Source of the DNA: Bog-532 sp963824545
Lineage (GTDB): Bacteria > Actinomycetota > Actinomycetes > Streptosporangiales > Streptosporangiaceae
Direction: 5' to 3'
DNA length: 64,000 nucleotides
NCBI GenBank assembly: GCA_963824545.1
Contig: CAWGPP010000030.1
Location: 1-64,000, forward strand
The translations under genes were made by a program, and so were the position numbers. Of this stretch, positions 36,089 through 44,291 are shown piece after piece. How positions within the stretch are numbered: the first letter of the stretch is position 1; every line of letters begins with the position of its first letter. The notes beneath the pieces were generated by a model. That model did no database searches and was not told the DNA's origin. It saw nothing but the letters and a program-made list of their open reading frames with translations.

Positions 36089-36172
36089 GTGACACGCGTG
36101 CCCCGCTGGCTCCTTCCCGCCGTGCTGGCGCTCCTGGTGCTCACCGTGATCGTCGGCTCGGTGGTGCGCTGA
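36089..36172 (+). CDS. Small membrane peptide, 27 aa
   Basis: From GTG 36089 the reading is 27 residues with an Arg-containing start (TRVPRWLLP) and one continuous hydrophobic helix (AVLALLVLTVIVGSVV) before a final Arg. It lies 9 bp after thpR. Such short single-helix proteins occur after this gene in other actinomycetes, from memory. There is no strong ribosome site, so it could also be translationally coupled to thpR or not translated. Confidence 0.45.
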   Translation: MTRVPRWLLPAVLALLVLTVIVGSVVR

Positions 36173-36204
36173 GGCGGCGCGGTTGCGCGGGGCGCGGCCG
36201 GCGG

Positions 36205-36564
36205 TCAGTACGGTGACGGCGTGTTGCGGATGATGGTGAGGCTAACGACCTTCCCGTTCCTGACGCTGAAGTAGTTCGACATGATCAGCGGGTCGGGGAG
36301 GTTCGCCTTGTCGTACTCGCCGTCGTAGGCGGCCCGCACGATGATGTCGCCGTAGTGATCGACGACCTCCTGCACGTCGAGGGTCACCTTGTCGCCGACC
36401 ATCTCCTTCTCCACCCACCGCCGGATCGCGGCGGTGCCCGCGATCTCGCGGTGTGCGTCGTTGACGTAGGCGTCGCCGGTGAAGGTCGCGACGATCGCGT
36501 CGGTGTCGAATGCGTTGACCGCGGCGATGTGCGCCGCGACGATACCGCTCAGCTCGGTGGCCAT
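36205..36564 (-). CDS. SnoaL/NTF2-like domain protein
   Basis: The 119-residue protein has the NTF2-like cone fold pattern: an N-terminal helix VAAHIAAVNAFDTDAIVATFTGDAYVND, EIAGTAAIRRWVEKEMVGDKVTL, VQEVVDHYGDIIVRAAYDG, and a final LIMSNYFSVRNGKVVSLTII strand. This is the fold of polyketide cyclases and ketosteroid isomerases, but many members have no known reaction. ATG 36564 is preceded by AAGGA at a normal distance; the longer frame to 36756 overlaps repeat-like GGGAGA sequence and is not used. Confidence 0.85.
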   Translation of the reverse strand: MATELSGIVAAHIAAVNAFDTDAIVATFTGDAYVNDAHREIAGTAAIRRWVEKEMVGDKVTLDVQEVVDHYGDIIVRAAYDGEYDKANLPDPLIMSNYFSVRNGKVVSLTIIRNTPSPY

Positions 36565-36725
36565 GGGGGTGTCCTTCTTGTGCGGATTGGCCGGGTGGCC
36601 TGTGCTTCCCACCCTCGCGGCTCCCGCAGGGGGAGGGTCAACCGTTCCCGGGCCGGCCGGGTCTCCCCCTGCGGGACAGTCCCGCCGGGAAGGGCGGGAC
36701 AGGGGGAGAGACGGGCACACAGCGC

Positions 36726-37844
36726 TCAGAGGCGTTCCACCACGTAGTCGATGCACACGGTCAGGGCCTCGACGTCGGCTGGGTCAACGGACGGGAACAT
36801 CCCGATACGCAGCTGGTTGCGGCCGAGCTTGCGATACGCCTCGGTGTCGACGATGCCGTTCGCCCGCAGCGTCGCGGCGACGGCCGCCGCGTCGACATCC
36901 CCGGCGAAGTCGATCGTGCCGACGACCTGGGAACGCTGCGCCGGGTCGGCGACGAACGGCGTGGTGTATGGCGTCTTCTCGGCCCACGTGTACAGCCGGG
37001 CGGCGGAATCGGCGGTCCGGGCCGTCGTCCAGGCCAGGCCGCCATGCCCGAGCATCCAGTCGATCTGCTCGGCCAGCAGGATCAGCGTCGCGACGGCCGG
37101 CGTGTTGTCCGTCTGGTTCTTGGCCGAGTTCTCGATCGCCGCCGGCAGCGACAGGAAGCCGGGCACGTAGCGCCCGGTGGCGGCGATCTCGGCGACCCGG
37201 TCCGCCGTGGCGGGCGACATCAGCGCGATCCACAGGCCGCCATCGGCGCCGAAGCACTTCTGCGGGGCGAAGAAGTACACGTCGAAGTTGACGGGGTCGA
37301 CCGGGAGGCCGCCGGCGGCGCTGGTGGCGTCGACGAGGATCAGCGACCCGGGATCGGCCCCCGGCACGCGCCGGACCGGCATGGCCACGCCGGTCGAGGT
37401 CTCGTTGTGGGTGAGGGCGTACGCGTCCACCCCGGGCTCCGCGGCGGGCCGCGGGTGGCTCCCCGCGGCGGACTCGATCACGGTGGGTGTGCCCAGCCAC
37501 GGCGCGGCTGCCGTCACGGCGGCGAACTTGGCGGAGAACTCGCCGAACGCGAGGTGCTGTGACCGGGCCCGGATCAGCCCGAAGGCGGCGGCGTCCCAGA
37601 ACGCGGTCGATCCACCGTTACCGAGGACGACAGCGTAGTCCTCCGGCAGGGCGAACAGGGCGGCCAGCCCGGCCCGGATCCGCCCGACCAGGGACCGGAC
37701 CGGCGCCTGCCGATGTGAGGTCCCCAGGTACGTGGCGCCGGACCGGGTCAGCGCCGCGATCTGGCTGGCGCGGACCTTGGACGGCCCGCTGCCGAACCTG
37801 CCGTCCGCTGGCCTGATCCCGGGAGGGATGACAAGGCTGCTCAC
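36726..37844 (-). CDS. serC: Phosphoserine aminotransferase
   Basis: The 372-residue PLP enzyme is of the actinobacterial SerC type: RFGSGPSKVRASQIAAL near the start, GTSHRQAPVRSLVGRIRAGL, VVLGNGGSTAFWDAAAF, THNETSTGV, LVDATSAAGGLPVD and the PLP-lysine segment VYFFAPQKCFGADGG. It converts 3-phosphohydroxypyruvate and glutamate to phosphoserine in serine biosynthesis. GTG 37844. It is followed upstream (same strand) by citrate synthase 2 with an 86-bp gap; a similar order occurs in Streptomyces. Confidence 0.95.
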   Translation of the reverse strand: MSSLVIPPGIRPADGRFGSGPSKVRASQIAALTRSGATYLGTSHRQAPVRSLVGRIRAGLAALFALPEDYAVVLGNGGSTAFWDAAAFGLIRARSQHLAFGEFSAKFAAVTAAAPWLGTPTVIESAAGSHPRPAAEPGVDAYALTHNETSTGVAMPVRRVPGADPGSLILVDATSAAGGLPVDPVNFDVYFFAPQKCFGADGGLWIALMSPATADRVAEIAATGRYVPGFLSLPAAIENSAKNQTDNTPAVATLILLAEQIDWMLGHGGLAWTTARTADSAARLYTWAEKTPYTTPFVADPAQRSQVVGTIDFAGDVDAAAVAATLRANGIVDTEAYRKLGRNQLRIGMFPSVDPADVEALTVCIDYVVERL

Positions 37845-37930
37845 GCCGTCAGCCTATCCGCGGCCCCCGATCGGCTCGGACCGGCCGCGGGCAGGCGCGG
37901 GCCGGCGCGGGCACAACAGCGCGGGGGCGC

Positions 37931-39037
37931 CTAGATCTCGCCGAGAACCTCCCTCGCGCCAGGGACGTCGCGCGCCGGGCGGGCCGGCGGGCCGATGTAC
38001 CGTGCGCTCGGCCTGACCAGCTTGCCGGTGCGCTTCTGCTCCAGGATGTGCGCCGCCCATCCCGCGGTGCGCGCGCAGGTGAACATCGAGGTGAACATGT
38101 TGGCGGGAACCTCGGCGAAGTCGAGGACGATCGCGGCCCAGAACTCCACGTTGGTCTCCAGCACCCGGTCGCCCCGGCGCGCGCGCAGCTCGGCCAGCGC
38201 CGCGTTCTCCAGCGCCAGGGCCACCTCGTAGCGGGGGGCGCCCAGTTCCTTGGCGACCCGCCGCAGCACCCGGGCGCGCGGGTCCTCGGCCCGGTACACG
38301 CGGTGCCCGAAGCCCATCAGCCGGTCGCCGCGGTCCAGCAGCTGCTTCACGTAGGTATCCGCGTCGCCGGTGCGCTCGACCTCCTCGATCATGTGCAGCA
38401 CCCGCGCGGGCGCGCCGCCGTGCAGCGGCCCGGACATGGCGCCCGCCGCGCCGGACATCGCCGCCGCCACGTCCGCACCGGTCGAGGCGATGATCCGGCC
38501 GGTAAACGTGGAAGCGTTCATGCCGTGCTCGGCCGCCGACACCCAGTACGCGTCCACCGCCTTGACGTGCCGCGGATCCGGGTCACTCCGCCAGCGGATC
38601 ATGAACCGTTCCGCTATCGTCTTCCCCCTGTCCACCTCGCGCTGGGGCACCAGCGGCAGGCTCAGGCCGCGGGCCGACTGGGCGACGAACGACAGCGCGG
38701 TCACCGAGACCCGGGCGAGATCGTCCCGGGCCTGCTCGTCGCTGATGTCGAGCAGCTGCCTGATGCCCCACGCCGGGGCCAGCATGGCCACCGCGCTCTG
38801 CACGTCGACCCGGACGTCGCCGGAGTGGATCTGTAGGGGGTAGTTCTCGGCCGGAGCCAGGCCTGGCGTAAAAGAGTTATCAACCAGCAGGCCCCACACG
38901 TGGCCGAACGAGACGTGCCCGGTCAGCTCCTCGATATCCACCCCGCGGTAGCGGAGCGCGCCGCCGTCCTTGTCAGGCTCGGCGATCTCGGACTCGAAGG
39001 CGATCACGCCTTCCAGTCCTGGCTTGTAGTCGGACAT
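37931..39037 (-). CDS. citA: Citrate synthase 2 (type II-like, 368 aa)
   Basis: The protein shows the citrate-synthase domains: YKPGLEGVIAFESEIAEPDK, YRGVDIEELTGHVSFGHVWGLL, HGMNASTFTGRIIASTGAD with the first catalytic His, GPLHGGAPARVLHMIEEV with the second His, and LMGFGHRVYRAEDPRARVL with the substrate Arg/His. The C-terminal SARYIGPPAR Arg binds citrate. The catalytic Asp lies in ALENAALAELRARRGDRVLETNVEFWAAIVLDF. Length 368 fits the short bacterial type found as the second citrate synthase of actinobacteria. ATG 39037 follows AAGGAG. In many actinomycetes it is directly divergent from pdxH; here another gene lies between. Confidence 0.93.
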   Translation of the reverse strand: MSDYKPGLEGVIAFESEIAEPDKDGGALRYRGVDIEELTGHVSFGHVWGLLVDNSFTPGLAPAENYPLQIHSGDVRVDVQSAVAMLAPAWGIRQLLDISDEQARDDLARVSVTALSFVAQSARGLSLPLVPQREVDRGKTIAERFMIRWRSDPDPRHVKAVDAYWVSAAEHGMNASTFTGRIIASTGADVAAAMSGAAGAMSGPLHGGAPARVLHMIEEVERTGDADTYVKQLLDRGDRLMGFGHRVYRAEDPRARVLRRVAKELGAPRYEVALALENAALAELRARRGDRVLETNVEFWAAIVLDFAEVPANMFTSMFTCARTAGWAAHILEQKRTGKLVRPSARYIGPPARPARDVPGAREVLGEI

Positions 39038-39518
39038 CGGGTCTCCTTCGTTGGGCGGTATGGCGCGCCGGGTCGTGCGCCGGGCAAGCTGTTTGCATCC
39101 AGGCGCCGGCTACCGTGACGGTCCTGCCGTGACCCCCGCCAGGATGCAGCCTGACCGGGGTACGGGAAAGGACCGCGCGGACTCCAGGCCGCGCGATACC
39201 TCGGTTCTCTTATTCAATATCGCCAGACCTACCTAACGGTAGCCGACAGAAATGTGAGGAGCGTTACTCGCGGAAACGACCGCGCCTCGCTGTCATCTGC
39301 AATCTATCGCCTGGTTGGCTTCCGGCCTGCGCAGTGCCCGCCTCACAGCTGCTCACCACTGCTGGCCGTCACGTATGGCCATGTGCCCGGAATGCGCCCG
39401 GTCAACCTGCTCGGCTCATCCGGCCGGCGATGGCGACTCCGGATGACCTCTGATGCGCGGCTGCTGCTGGACCTGAAGCCATTGTCAATGGCCCTGCTGG
39501 CGGTCGATACTGTCAGGC
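39038..39518. other. Intergenic region with one copy of a pdxH-start duplication
   Basis: Apart from a 24-bp direct repeat of the pdxH start region (39258-39281) and some AT-richer promoter-like sequence around 39200-39250, no gene is supported. Frames crossing it are in the wrong composition or are shadows. Confidence 0.5.
39258..39281 (+). repeat. Direct repeat copy A of the pdxH start region
   Basis: GGAGCGTTACTC, then GC, then GGAAACGACC is a 22-of-24-base match to 40070-40093, which contains the pdxH ribosome site and ATG. In this copy the ATG position reads GCG, so no start remains. Confidence 0.7.
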
Positions 39519-39938
39519 GTGTGTGCCCGGGTGCGGAGCTGGTTCGACGGAGCTGGCTGGTTCGTCGGCCTGGCGGCCGTGCTGTTTGCGTTCGCCTTAC
39601 TGGCGGTGTTGCTGCAGTTGCAGTCGCCGGATCTGGTGCTCTGGACCGGTACCCGGGTCGTCGGCACCGAACAGGGAGGAATCGTCAGCTACCGGTGGCA
39701 CGGTCAGCAATACTCGATCAACGCGGCGGGCTACGGGTCTGCGAAGAACGTGAGTGTCTATCTCGACCCAGGTGATCCCGGCAACGCCATGATCGATCAC
39801 ATCGCCCCCCGGATCTTGGATGCCGCATTGATCGGCGCCCCGATAGCGGGCGGCGTGGCATTGCTCATCGCCGGCGGCACTCGCAAGCACCGATGGGCCC
39901 GCCGGAACGCGCGCCGGGCTCGCGAATTTCAGCTTTGA
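39519..39938 (+). CDS. DUF3592-like membrane protein
   Basis: The 139-residue protein has an N-terminal membrane helix (GWFVGLAAVLFAFALLAVLL) and a small extracytoplasmic beta domain (GTRVVGTEQGGIVSYRWHGQQY, VSVYLDPGDPGNAMID). A second helix (AALIGAPIAGGVALLIAG) precedes a basic C-terminus. This helix-domain-helix layout with YLDPGDP resembles DUF3592 proteins, of unknown function. GTG 39519 has no clear ribosome site. Copies of a 24-bp direct repeat bracket the gene at 39258 and 40070, so it may have been inserted between citrate synthase and pdxH. Confidence 0.65.
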   Translation: MCARVRSWFDGAGWFVGLAAVLFAFALLAVLLQLQSPDLVLWTGTRVVGTEQGGIVSYRWHGQQYSINAAGYGSAKNVSVYLDPGDPGNAMIDHIAPRILDAALIGAPIAGGVALLIAGGTRKHRWARRNARRAREFQL

Positions 39939-40069
39939 GCTCACGGTCCCTGCGCACCATGGCGATCGGCCGGGATTTCGCTGGCCAAGGCCGCGGCGCA
40001 CCTGGGTGATACCAAGGAGACCGGGCGGGAGCGTGCGATGATGCGCCTGCCCAGGTCACATTACTTTTG

Positions 40070-40093
40070 GGAGCGTTACTCATGGAAACGACC
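40070..40093 (+). repeat. Direct repeat copy B (pdxH ribosome site and start)
   Basis: This copy includes GGGAG, GTTACTC and ATGGAAACGACC of pdxH. It is 812 bp downstream of copy A and differs from it at two bases, both at the ATG. Confidence 0.7.
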
Positions 40094-40738
40094 CGGCGCG
40101 GTGACGGTTCCCGCACCCAGCCGCACGATGCGGACCGGATTCTCTCGGAGGACATGCTCGCAGATGATCCTGTCGAGCAGTTTTCCGGCTGGCTGTCCGA
40201 CGCCATCGCGGCCGGCCTGCCGGAACCGAACGCCATGGTGCTCGCCACCACCTCGGCCGAGGGGCACACCCGGGCCCGGACGGTCCTGCTCAAGGCGCAT
40301 GATCGCAGCGGGTTCGTCTTCTACACCAACCGGACGTCACGCAAGGGCACCGATCTCGCCGCGAACCCGTGGGCGTGCGTGCTGTTTCCCTGGTACGCGC
40401 TCGGGCGCCAGCTGACCATCGAAGGTCCCGTCAGCGCGCTGTCCACGGCGGACAGCGAGCCGTACTACCGGTCCCGTCCGCGCGGGTCGCAGATCGGGGC
40501 GTGGGCCAGCAGGCAGTCCCGGGTGATCGCAACCCGCGCGGATCTCGACGAGCGCGTCACCGAGCTTGAGCGCCGCTGGCCGCCCGGCACCGATGTGCCG
40601 ATGCCGGACTTCTGGGGTGGTTACCGGCTCGCGCCGGAAACGATGGAGTTCTGGCAGTCGCGCCAGAGCCGCCTGCACGACCGGCTCCAGTACCGCAGAA
40701 CCCCAGGTGGCTGGGTCATCGAGCGGGTGTCGCCCTAG
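40082..40738 (+). CDS. pdxH: Pyridoxamine 5'-phosphate oxidase
   Basis: The 218-residue FMN flavoprotein has the PdxH layout: DPVEQFSGWLSDAIAAGLPEPNAMVLATTSAEG, ARTVLLKAHDRSGFVFYTNRTSRKGTDLAANP, the FMN-binding ACVLFPWYALGRQLTIEG, and the conserved C-terminal FWGGYRLAPETMEFWQ...SRLHDRLQYRR. It oxidises pyridoxine or pyridoxamine 5'-phosphate to PLP, needed by the SerC and MetM enzymes encoded nearby. ATG 40082 is chosen from homology and the GGGAG upstream; a frame from 40067 would add five residues. Confidence 0.94.
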   Translation: METTRRGDGSRTQPHDADRILSEDMLADDPVEQFSGWLSDAIAAGLPEPNAMVLATTSAEGHTRARTVLLKAHDRSGFVFYTNRTSRKGTDLAANPWACVLFPWYALGRQLTIEGPVSALSTADSEPYYRSRPRGSQIGAWASRQSRVIATRADLDERVTELERRWPPGTDVPMPDFWGGYRLAPETMEFWQSRQSRLHDRLQYRRTPGGWVIERVSP

Positions 40739-40839
40739 CGGGGCGCCGCCGCGTGCCGCCCGGCGCGGCCGGCCGGGGGCGCGGGCAGGTACGCCGGAGC
40801 CCCCGCGCGGCATAGCATTTCAGCAGGAGGAATGAGCAG

Positions 40840-41559
40840 GTGACCGCCCAGGGGCTTATTGACACGACCGAGATGTACCTCCGTACCGTTTTCGAGCTCG
40901 AGGAGGAGGGCATCGTCCCGCTGCGTGCCCGGATTGCCGAGCGGCTCGGCCAGAGCGGGCCAACCGTCAGCCAGACCGTGGCCAGGATGGAGCGGGACGG
41001 GCTGCTGCATGTCGCGGGTGACCGCCAGCTGTCCCTCAGCGAGGTAGGCCGGACGCTGGCCACCCGGGTGATGCGCAAGCACCGGCTGGCCGAATGCCTG
41101 CTGGTCGGTGTCATCGAGCTGCCCTGGGAAGAGGTACACATCGAGGCGTGCCGGTGGGAGCACGTGATATCGGAGAGCGTCGAGCGCCGCCTGTGCGAGC
41201 TGCTCGGCTACCCGGTCCGCTGCCCGCACGGGAACGTCATTCCCGGCCTTGATGAGCTGGGAGTACCGCCGCAGGCCAAGGAGCAGGCCCTGGACGCGGC
41301 CGCGGGCGGCGGTGAGGCGATGACCAAGGTCGCCGGGCGGGAGCCGGCGCCAGTTGTCGTGCAGCGGATTAGTGAGCAGATCCAAAGCGATCTGGTTCTG
41401 ATGCTTAAACTCAAGCGCACCGGGATACAACCCGGACGTGAGGTCCTGCTTGCGGCAAGCGACGACGGTGTGCGAGTGACGTGTGGCGATAGCACGGATG
41501 GGGCCGAGACGGATCTGCCCCGCGAAATCGCCGCGCATGTTTTCGTGTCACGGCCGTAA
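40840..41559 (+). CDS. DtxR/IdeR-family metal-dependent transcriptional regulator
   Basis: The 239-residue protein has the DtxR N-terminal winged helix (LIDTTEMYLRTVFELEEEGIVPLRARIAERLGQSGPTVSQTVARME). The metal-binding dimerisation domain follows, with HRLAECLLVGVIELPWEEVHIEACRWEHVISESVE and CPHGN; the Cys, Glu and His ligands of DtxR site 2 are visible. A C-terminal FeoA-like SH3 domain comes last. Such proteins repress iron-uptake and siderophore genes when Fe(II) is bound. The GTG start follows AGGAGG. It is unlinked to obvious iron genes here, so it is probably the global iron regulator (DesR/IdeR type). Confidence 0.92.
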   Translation: MTAQGLIDTTEMYLRTVFELEEEGIVPLRARIAERLGQSGPTVSQTVARMERDGLLHVAGDRQLSLSEVGRTLATRVMRKHRLAECLLVGVIELPWEEVHIEACRWEHVISESVERRLCELLGYPVRCPHGNVIPGLDELGVPPQAKEQALDAAAGGGEAMTKVAGREPAPVVVQRISEQIQSDLVLMLKLKRTGIQPGREVLLAASDDGVRVTCGDSTDGAETDLPREIAAHVFVSRP

Positions 41560-41673
41560 CCGGTACGGGGCACCCGCGGGCGCGTACGTGCCCGCCGCCG
41601 GGGCTGTTCCGGGCTGCCCGCGCGCGGGCAGCCGGTTTCCCGGCCGCCCTTTCCCCGGTAGCGGAGCGCAGAT

Positions 41674-44015
41674 ATGACGACGTGGACGGACGCGGCCGGC
41701 GAGTCGTTCCTGCCCGCGGAGATGCTGCTCGACCAGGCCGAGATGGCGGTCATCGTCACCGACCGGCGCTGCAATCTGCTCTACCTCAACGCGTACGCAA
41801 CCCGGCTCATGGGTGTGCCGGCCGACGCGCCGCGGCTCATCGGCCAGTCCGTGCTCAGCATCGGGTTCGCGACCGGGGACCAGGACAAGGTCATCGGGCT
41901 GGCCCGGTGCGTGCTGCGCGGCCGGCCGTGGGAGGGAACGTTCGCCAGTACCCACGGGGAGGGCTCCAGCCTGCTGCTACGCGCGTACGCGGTGCCGCTG
42001 CGCCATCCGTCCGGTGCCATCGACGGCATCGCGATCTTCGCGCGTGAGGCTGGCCGGGGCACGCTGGCCGAACGGAACCGGATCGGCCTGCTGGAACGCA
42101 TCGGTGAACGGCTAGGCGGGTCGCTGGAGCTGGACGCGACCCTGCGTCACGTCACCGAAATGCTTGTCCCGCAGTTCGCCGACCATTGCTTCATCGATCT
42201 CCTCCAGGGTGACAAGCTGATCCGGCGGGTGCAGATGAACGCCGGCGGCTGGGAGCCCCCGCCCGGTGCGTGGACCCCGGCGGGTGCGCCGGTCAGCTAC
42301 CCGGAGGGTCACTTCTGCCAGCAGGCCATGGCGCGAATGGAGATCATCGTCGTCGCCGACCTGGAGGAGGCCAGCTACCCGGCGCCCACCGCACACAGCC
42401 TGCGGGCCAGCCGCGGGGTCGGGATGACCTCGGTGATCGCCCTGCCGCTGCACGCCCGGGGTGAGCTGCTGGGGGTGATGAGCCTGGCCTTGTCCGGGCT
42501 GTCGGACCGGGACGGGCGGCGGTACGGACCCGACGACCGTGACCTGTTCGGCGCGATCGCGAGCCGGATCGCGATCGCGATCGACAACGCGATGCTGTTC
42601 GAGGCGGAACGGCAGACGGCCCTGGTGTTCCAGAAGAGCCTGCTGCCCCAGGAACTTCCCGCGCTGGACGGGCTCGAGGTGGCCTGCCGGTACGTGCCGG
42701 CCGAGCCGCTGGAGACGCACGGCCAGGGCATCCAGACCCAGGTCGGCGGCGACTGGTACGACGTCATCCCGCTGGCCGCCGGGCGGGTGGGCATCGTCAT
42801 CGGCGACGTCGAGGGACGGGGGGCTCGCGCGGCCGCCATCATGGGTCAGCTCAGGGCGGCCCTGCGCGCGTTCGCGCAGGACGAGAAGGCGCCGGCTGAC
42901 ATCCTCCGCAAGCTGGATGAATGGTGCCGGTCGATGACGCCCGCCGGCGACCCCGGCCTGCTGGGTGCTGACCCGCCCACCGTGAGCTGCACCTACTTCG
43001 TCTACGACCCGTGGTCGCGTGAGCTCTCGTTTGCGAACGCCGGCCATGACGCCCCGCTGCTGGTGGTCGGCGGCGAGGCCCGGCAGATGGAAATGGGAGA
43101 CAAGGGGGTCCTGCTCGGCGTGCGCGGCAAGGGCATCCGCGGGCTGCCGACGTATAAGGAGGAGACGCTGACCCTCCCGCCGGGCGCGACGCTCGTCCTC
43201 TACACCGACGGCCTGACCGACCGGCGGGCGCGCGCTGACGGCGCTGGCCACTACACGGAGGAGGAGGCGCTCGGCATGCTGTGCCGCGCGGTAAGCGCGG
43301 CCGCGGGCGGCGGTGCCGACGCGATCGCGCGGGCCGCGCAGGAGTCCGTTCCCGGCGACATCGATGACGACATGGCGATCCTGGTGGTCCGCTCGCTCCC
43401 GGCAGAGCTGGACGCGCGCGAGCGGGTCTTTCCCGCCGAGCCGGTCATGGTGTCCGAGGCGCGCCGGATGGCACTGGACACGTTCCGGGCGTGGGGGATG
43501 GGCAACGCCCAGGCCGAACTGGCCTGCCTGCTGGTTTCAGAGGTCGTCACCAACGCCGTGCTGCACACATCGGCAGGCAGCCCGCGCCGTGAATTCGGCG
43601 ACTTCGGCCTGGAACCGGGCCCGGTGGGGCCCTCCGGCCCGGTGGGCCCTGGCGCGCCAGGCGGACCGGGCGGGCGCCGGCGGCCGGGGTGGCCGCCGTG
43701 GGGGGAGCGGTTGCGGCCCCGCCCGCCCCGGTGCCGTGGAACGGCCCCGTGCCGGTCATGGACGGCCGGGCGATGGGTTTCAGCGGAGTGCAGAAGGACT
43801 TTGCGCTGAGCCTGCGGCGTGGTTCCTCCGCGGTCTGGGTCGAAGTCTTCGATCCCGACATGCGGCTTCCCCGGATCCGTTCGGCCGAGGACAGCGACGA
43901 AGGCGGGCGCGGCCTCTACCTGGTGGAGCAGCTCGCCACCCGGTGGGGATCGCGTCCCACCCGGAACGGCAAAACCGTCTGGTTCGAGATGCCGATCAAC
44001 GGCCAGCCGTCCTGA
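41674..44015 (+). CDS. PAS-GAF-SpoIIE phosphatase with C-terminal HATPase domain (frameshifted)
   Basis: The protein has a PAS domain at about 10-125 (AEMAVIVTDRRCNLLYLN) and a GAF domain at about 150-310. A PP2C/SpoIIE phosphatase domain at about 330-575 carries VGGDWYDVIPL, VGIVIGDVEGRGARAAAIMGQLR, YDPWSRELSFANAGHDAPLL and LVLYTDGLTDRR. The start of an anti-sigma-type HATPase (LACLLVSEVVTNAVLHT) follows. The frame then drifts into a Gly/Pro/Arg run and stops at 43809, while the missing HATPase G-box (DSDEGGRGLYLVEQLATRWG) continues in another frame to 44015. A one-base loss near 43650-43690, in CGGGCGGGCGCC-type sequence, explains this. The family dephosphorylates anti-anti-sigma factors. 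Confidence 0.75.
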
Positions 44016-44058
44016 CCAGGCGCACAGCGGCCCGCCGGAAGGCGAGGGGGAGGTCGGG

Positions 44059-44226
44059 TCAGTGGCCCACGCTGTTGGCGTACAGCAGCGCCACCACTAC
44101 GACGAAGACGGCGATGACGCCCGTCCAGGTCTTGGAGGAAATGCCCAGGCCCGCGCGTTTGCGGAGCTTGGTCCAGAAATACGCGACGAGGATGGCCAGG
44201 AAAAAGAGCAGGATAACCCCGGTCAT
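44059..44226 (-). CDS. Small membrane protein, 55 aa
   Basis: ATG 44226 follows GGAGGAGG and gives 55 residues. These comprise one helix (TGVILLFFLAILVAYF), a basic loop (WTKLRKRAGLGISSKTW), and a second helix (TGVIAVFVVVVALLYANS). No family is recognised. It lies between the SpoIIE-type gene and the histidine kinase, with about 65 bp to the kinase stop on the same strand, and could belong to that operon. Confidence 0.65.
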   Translation of the reverse strand: MTGVILLFFLAILVAYFWTKLRKRAGLGISSKTWTGVIAVFVVVVALLYANSVGH

Positions 44227-44291
44227 GCCCGCCTCCTCCGTGGCGCAATTGCCTGGTCTACCCTCAGCGTACGTCAACGGTCCGTGGGAGG

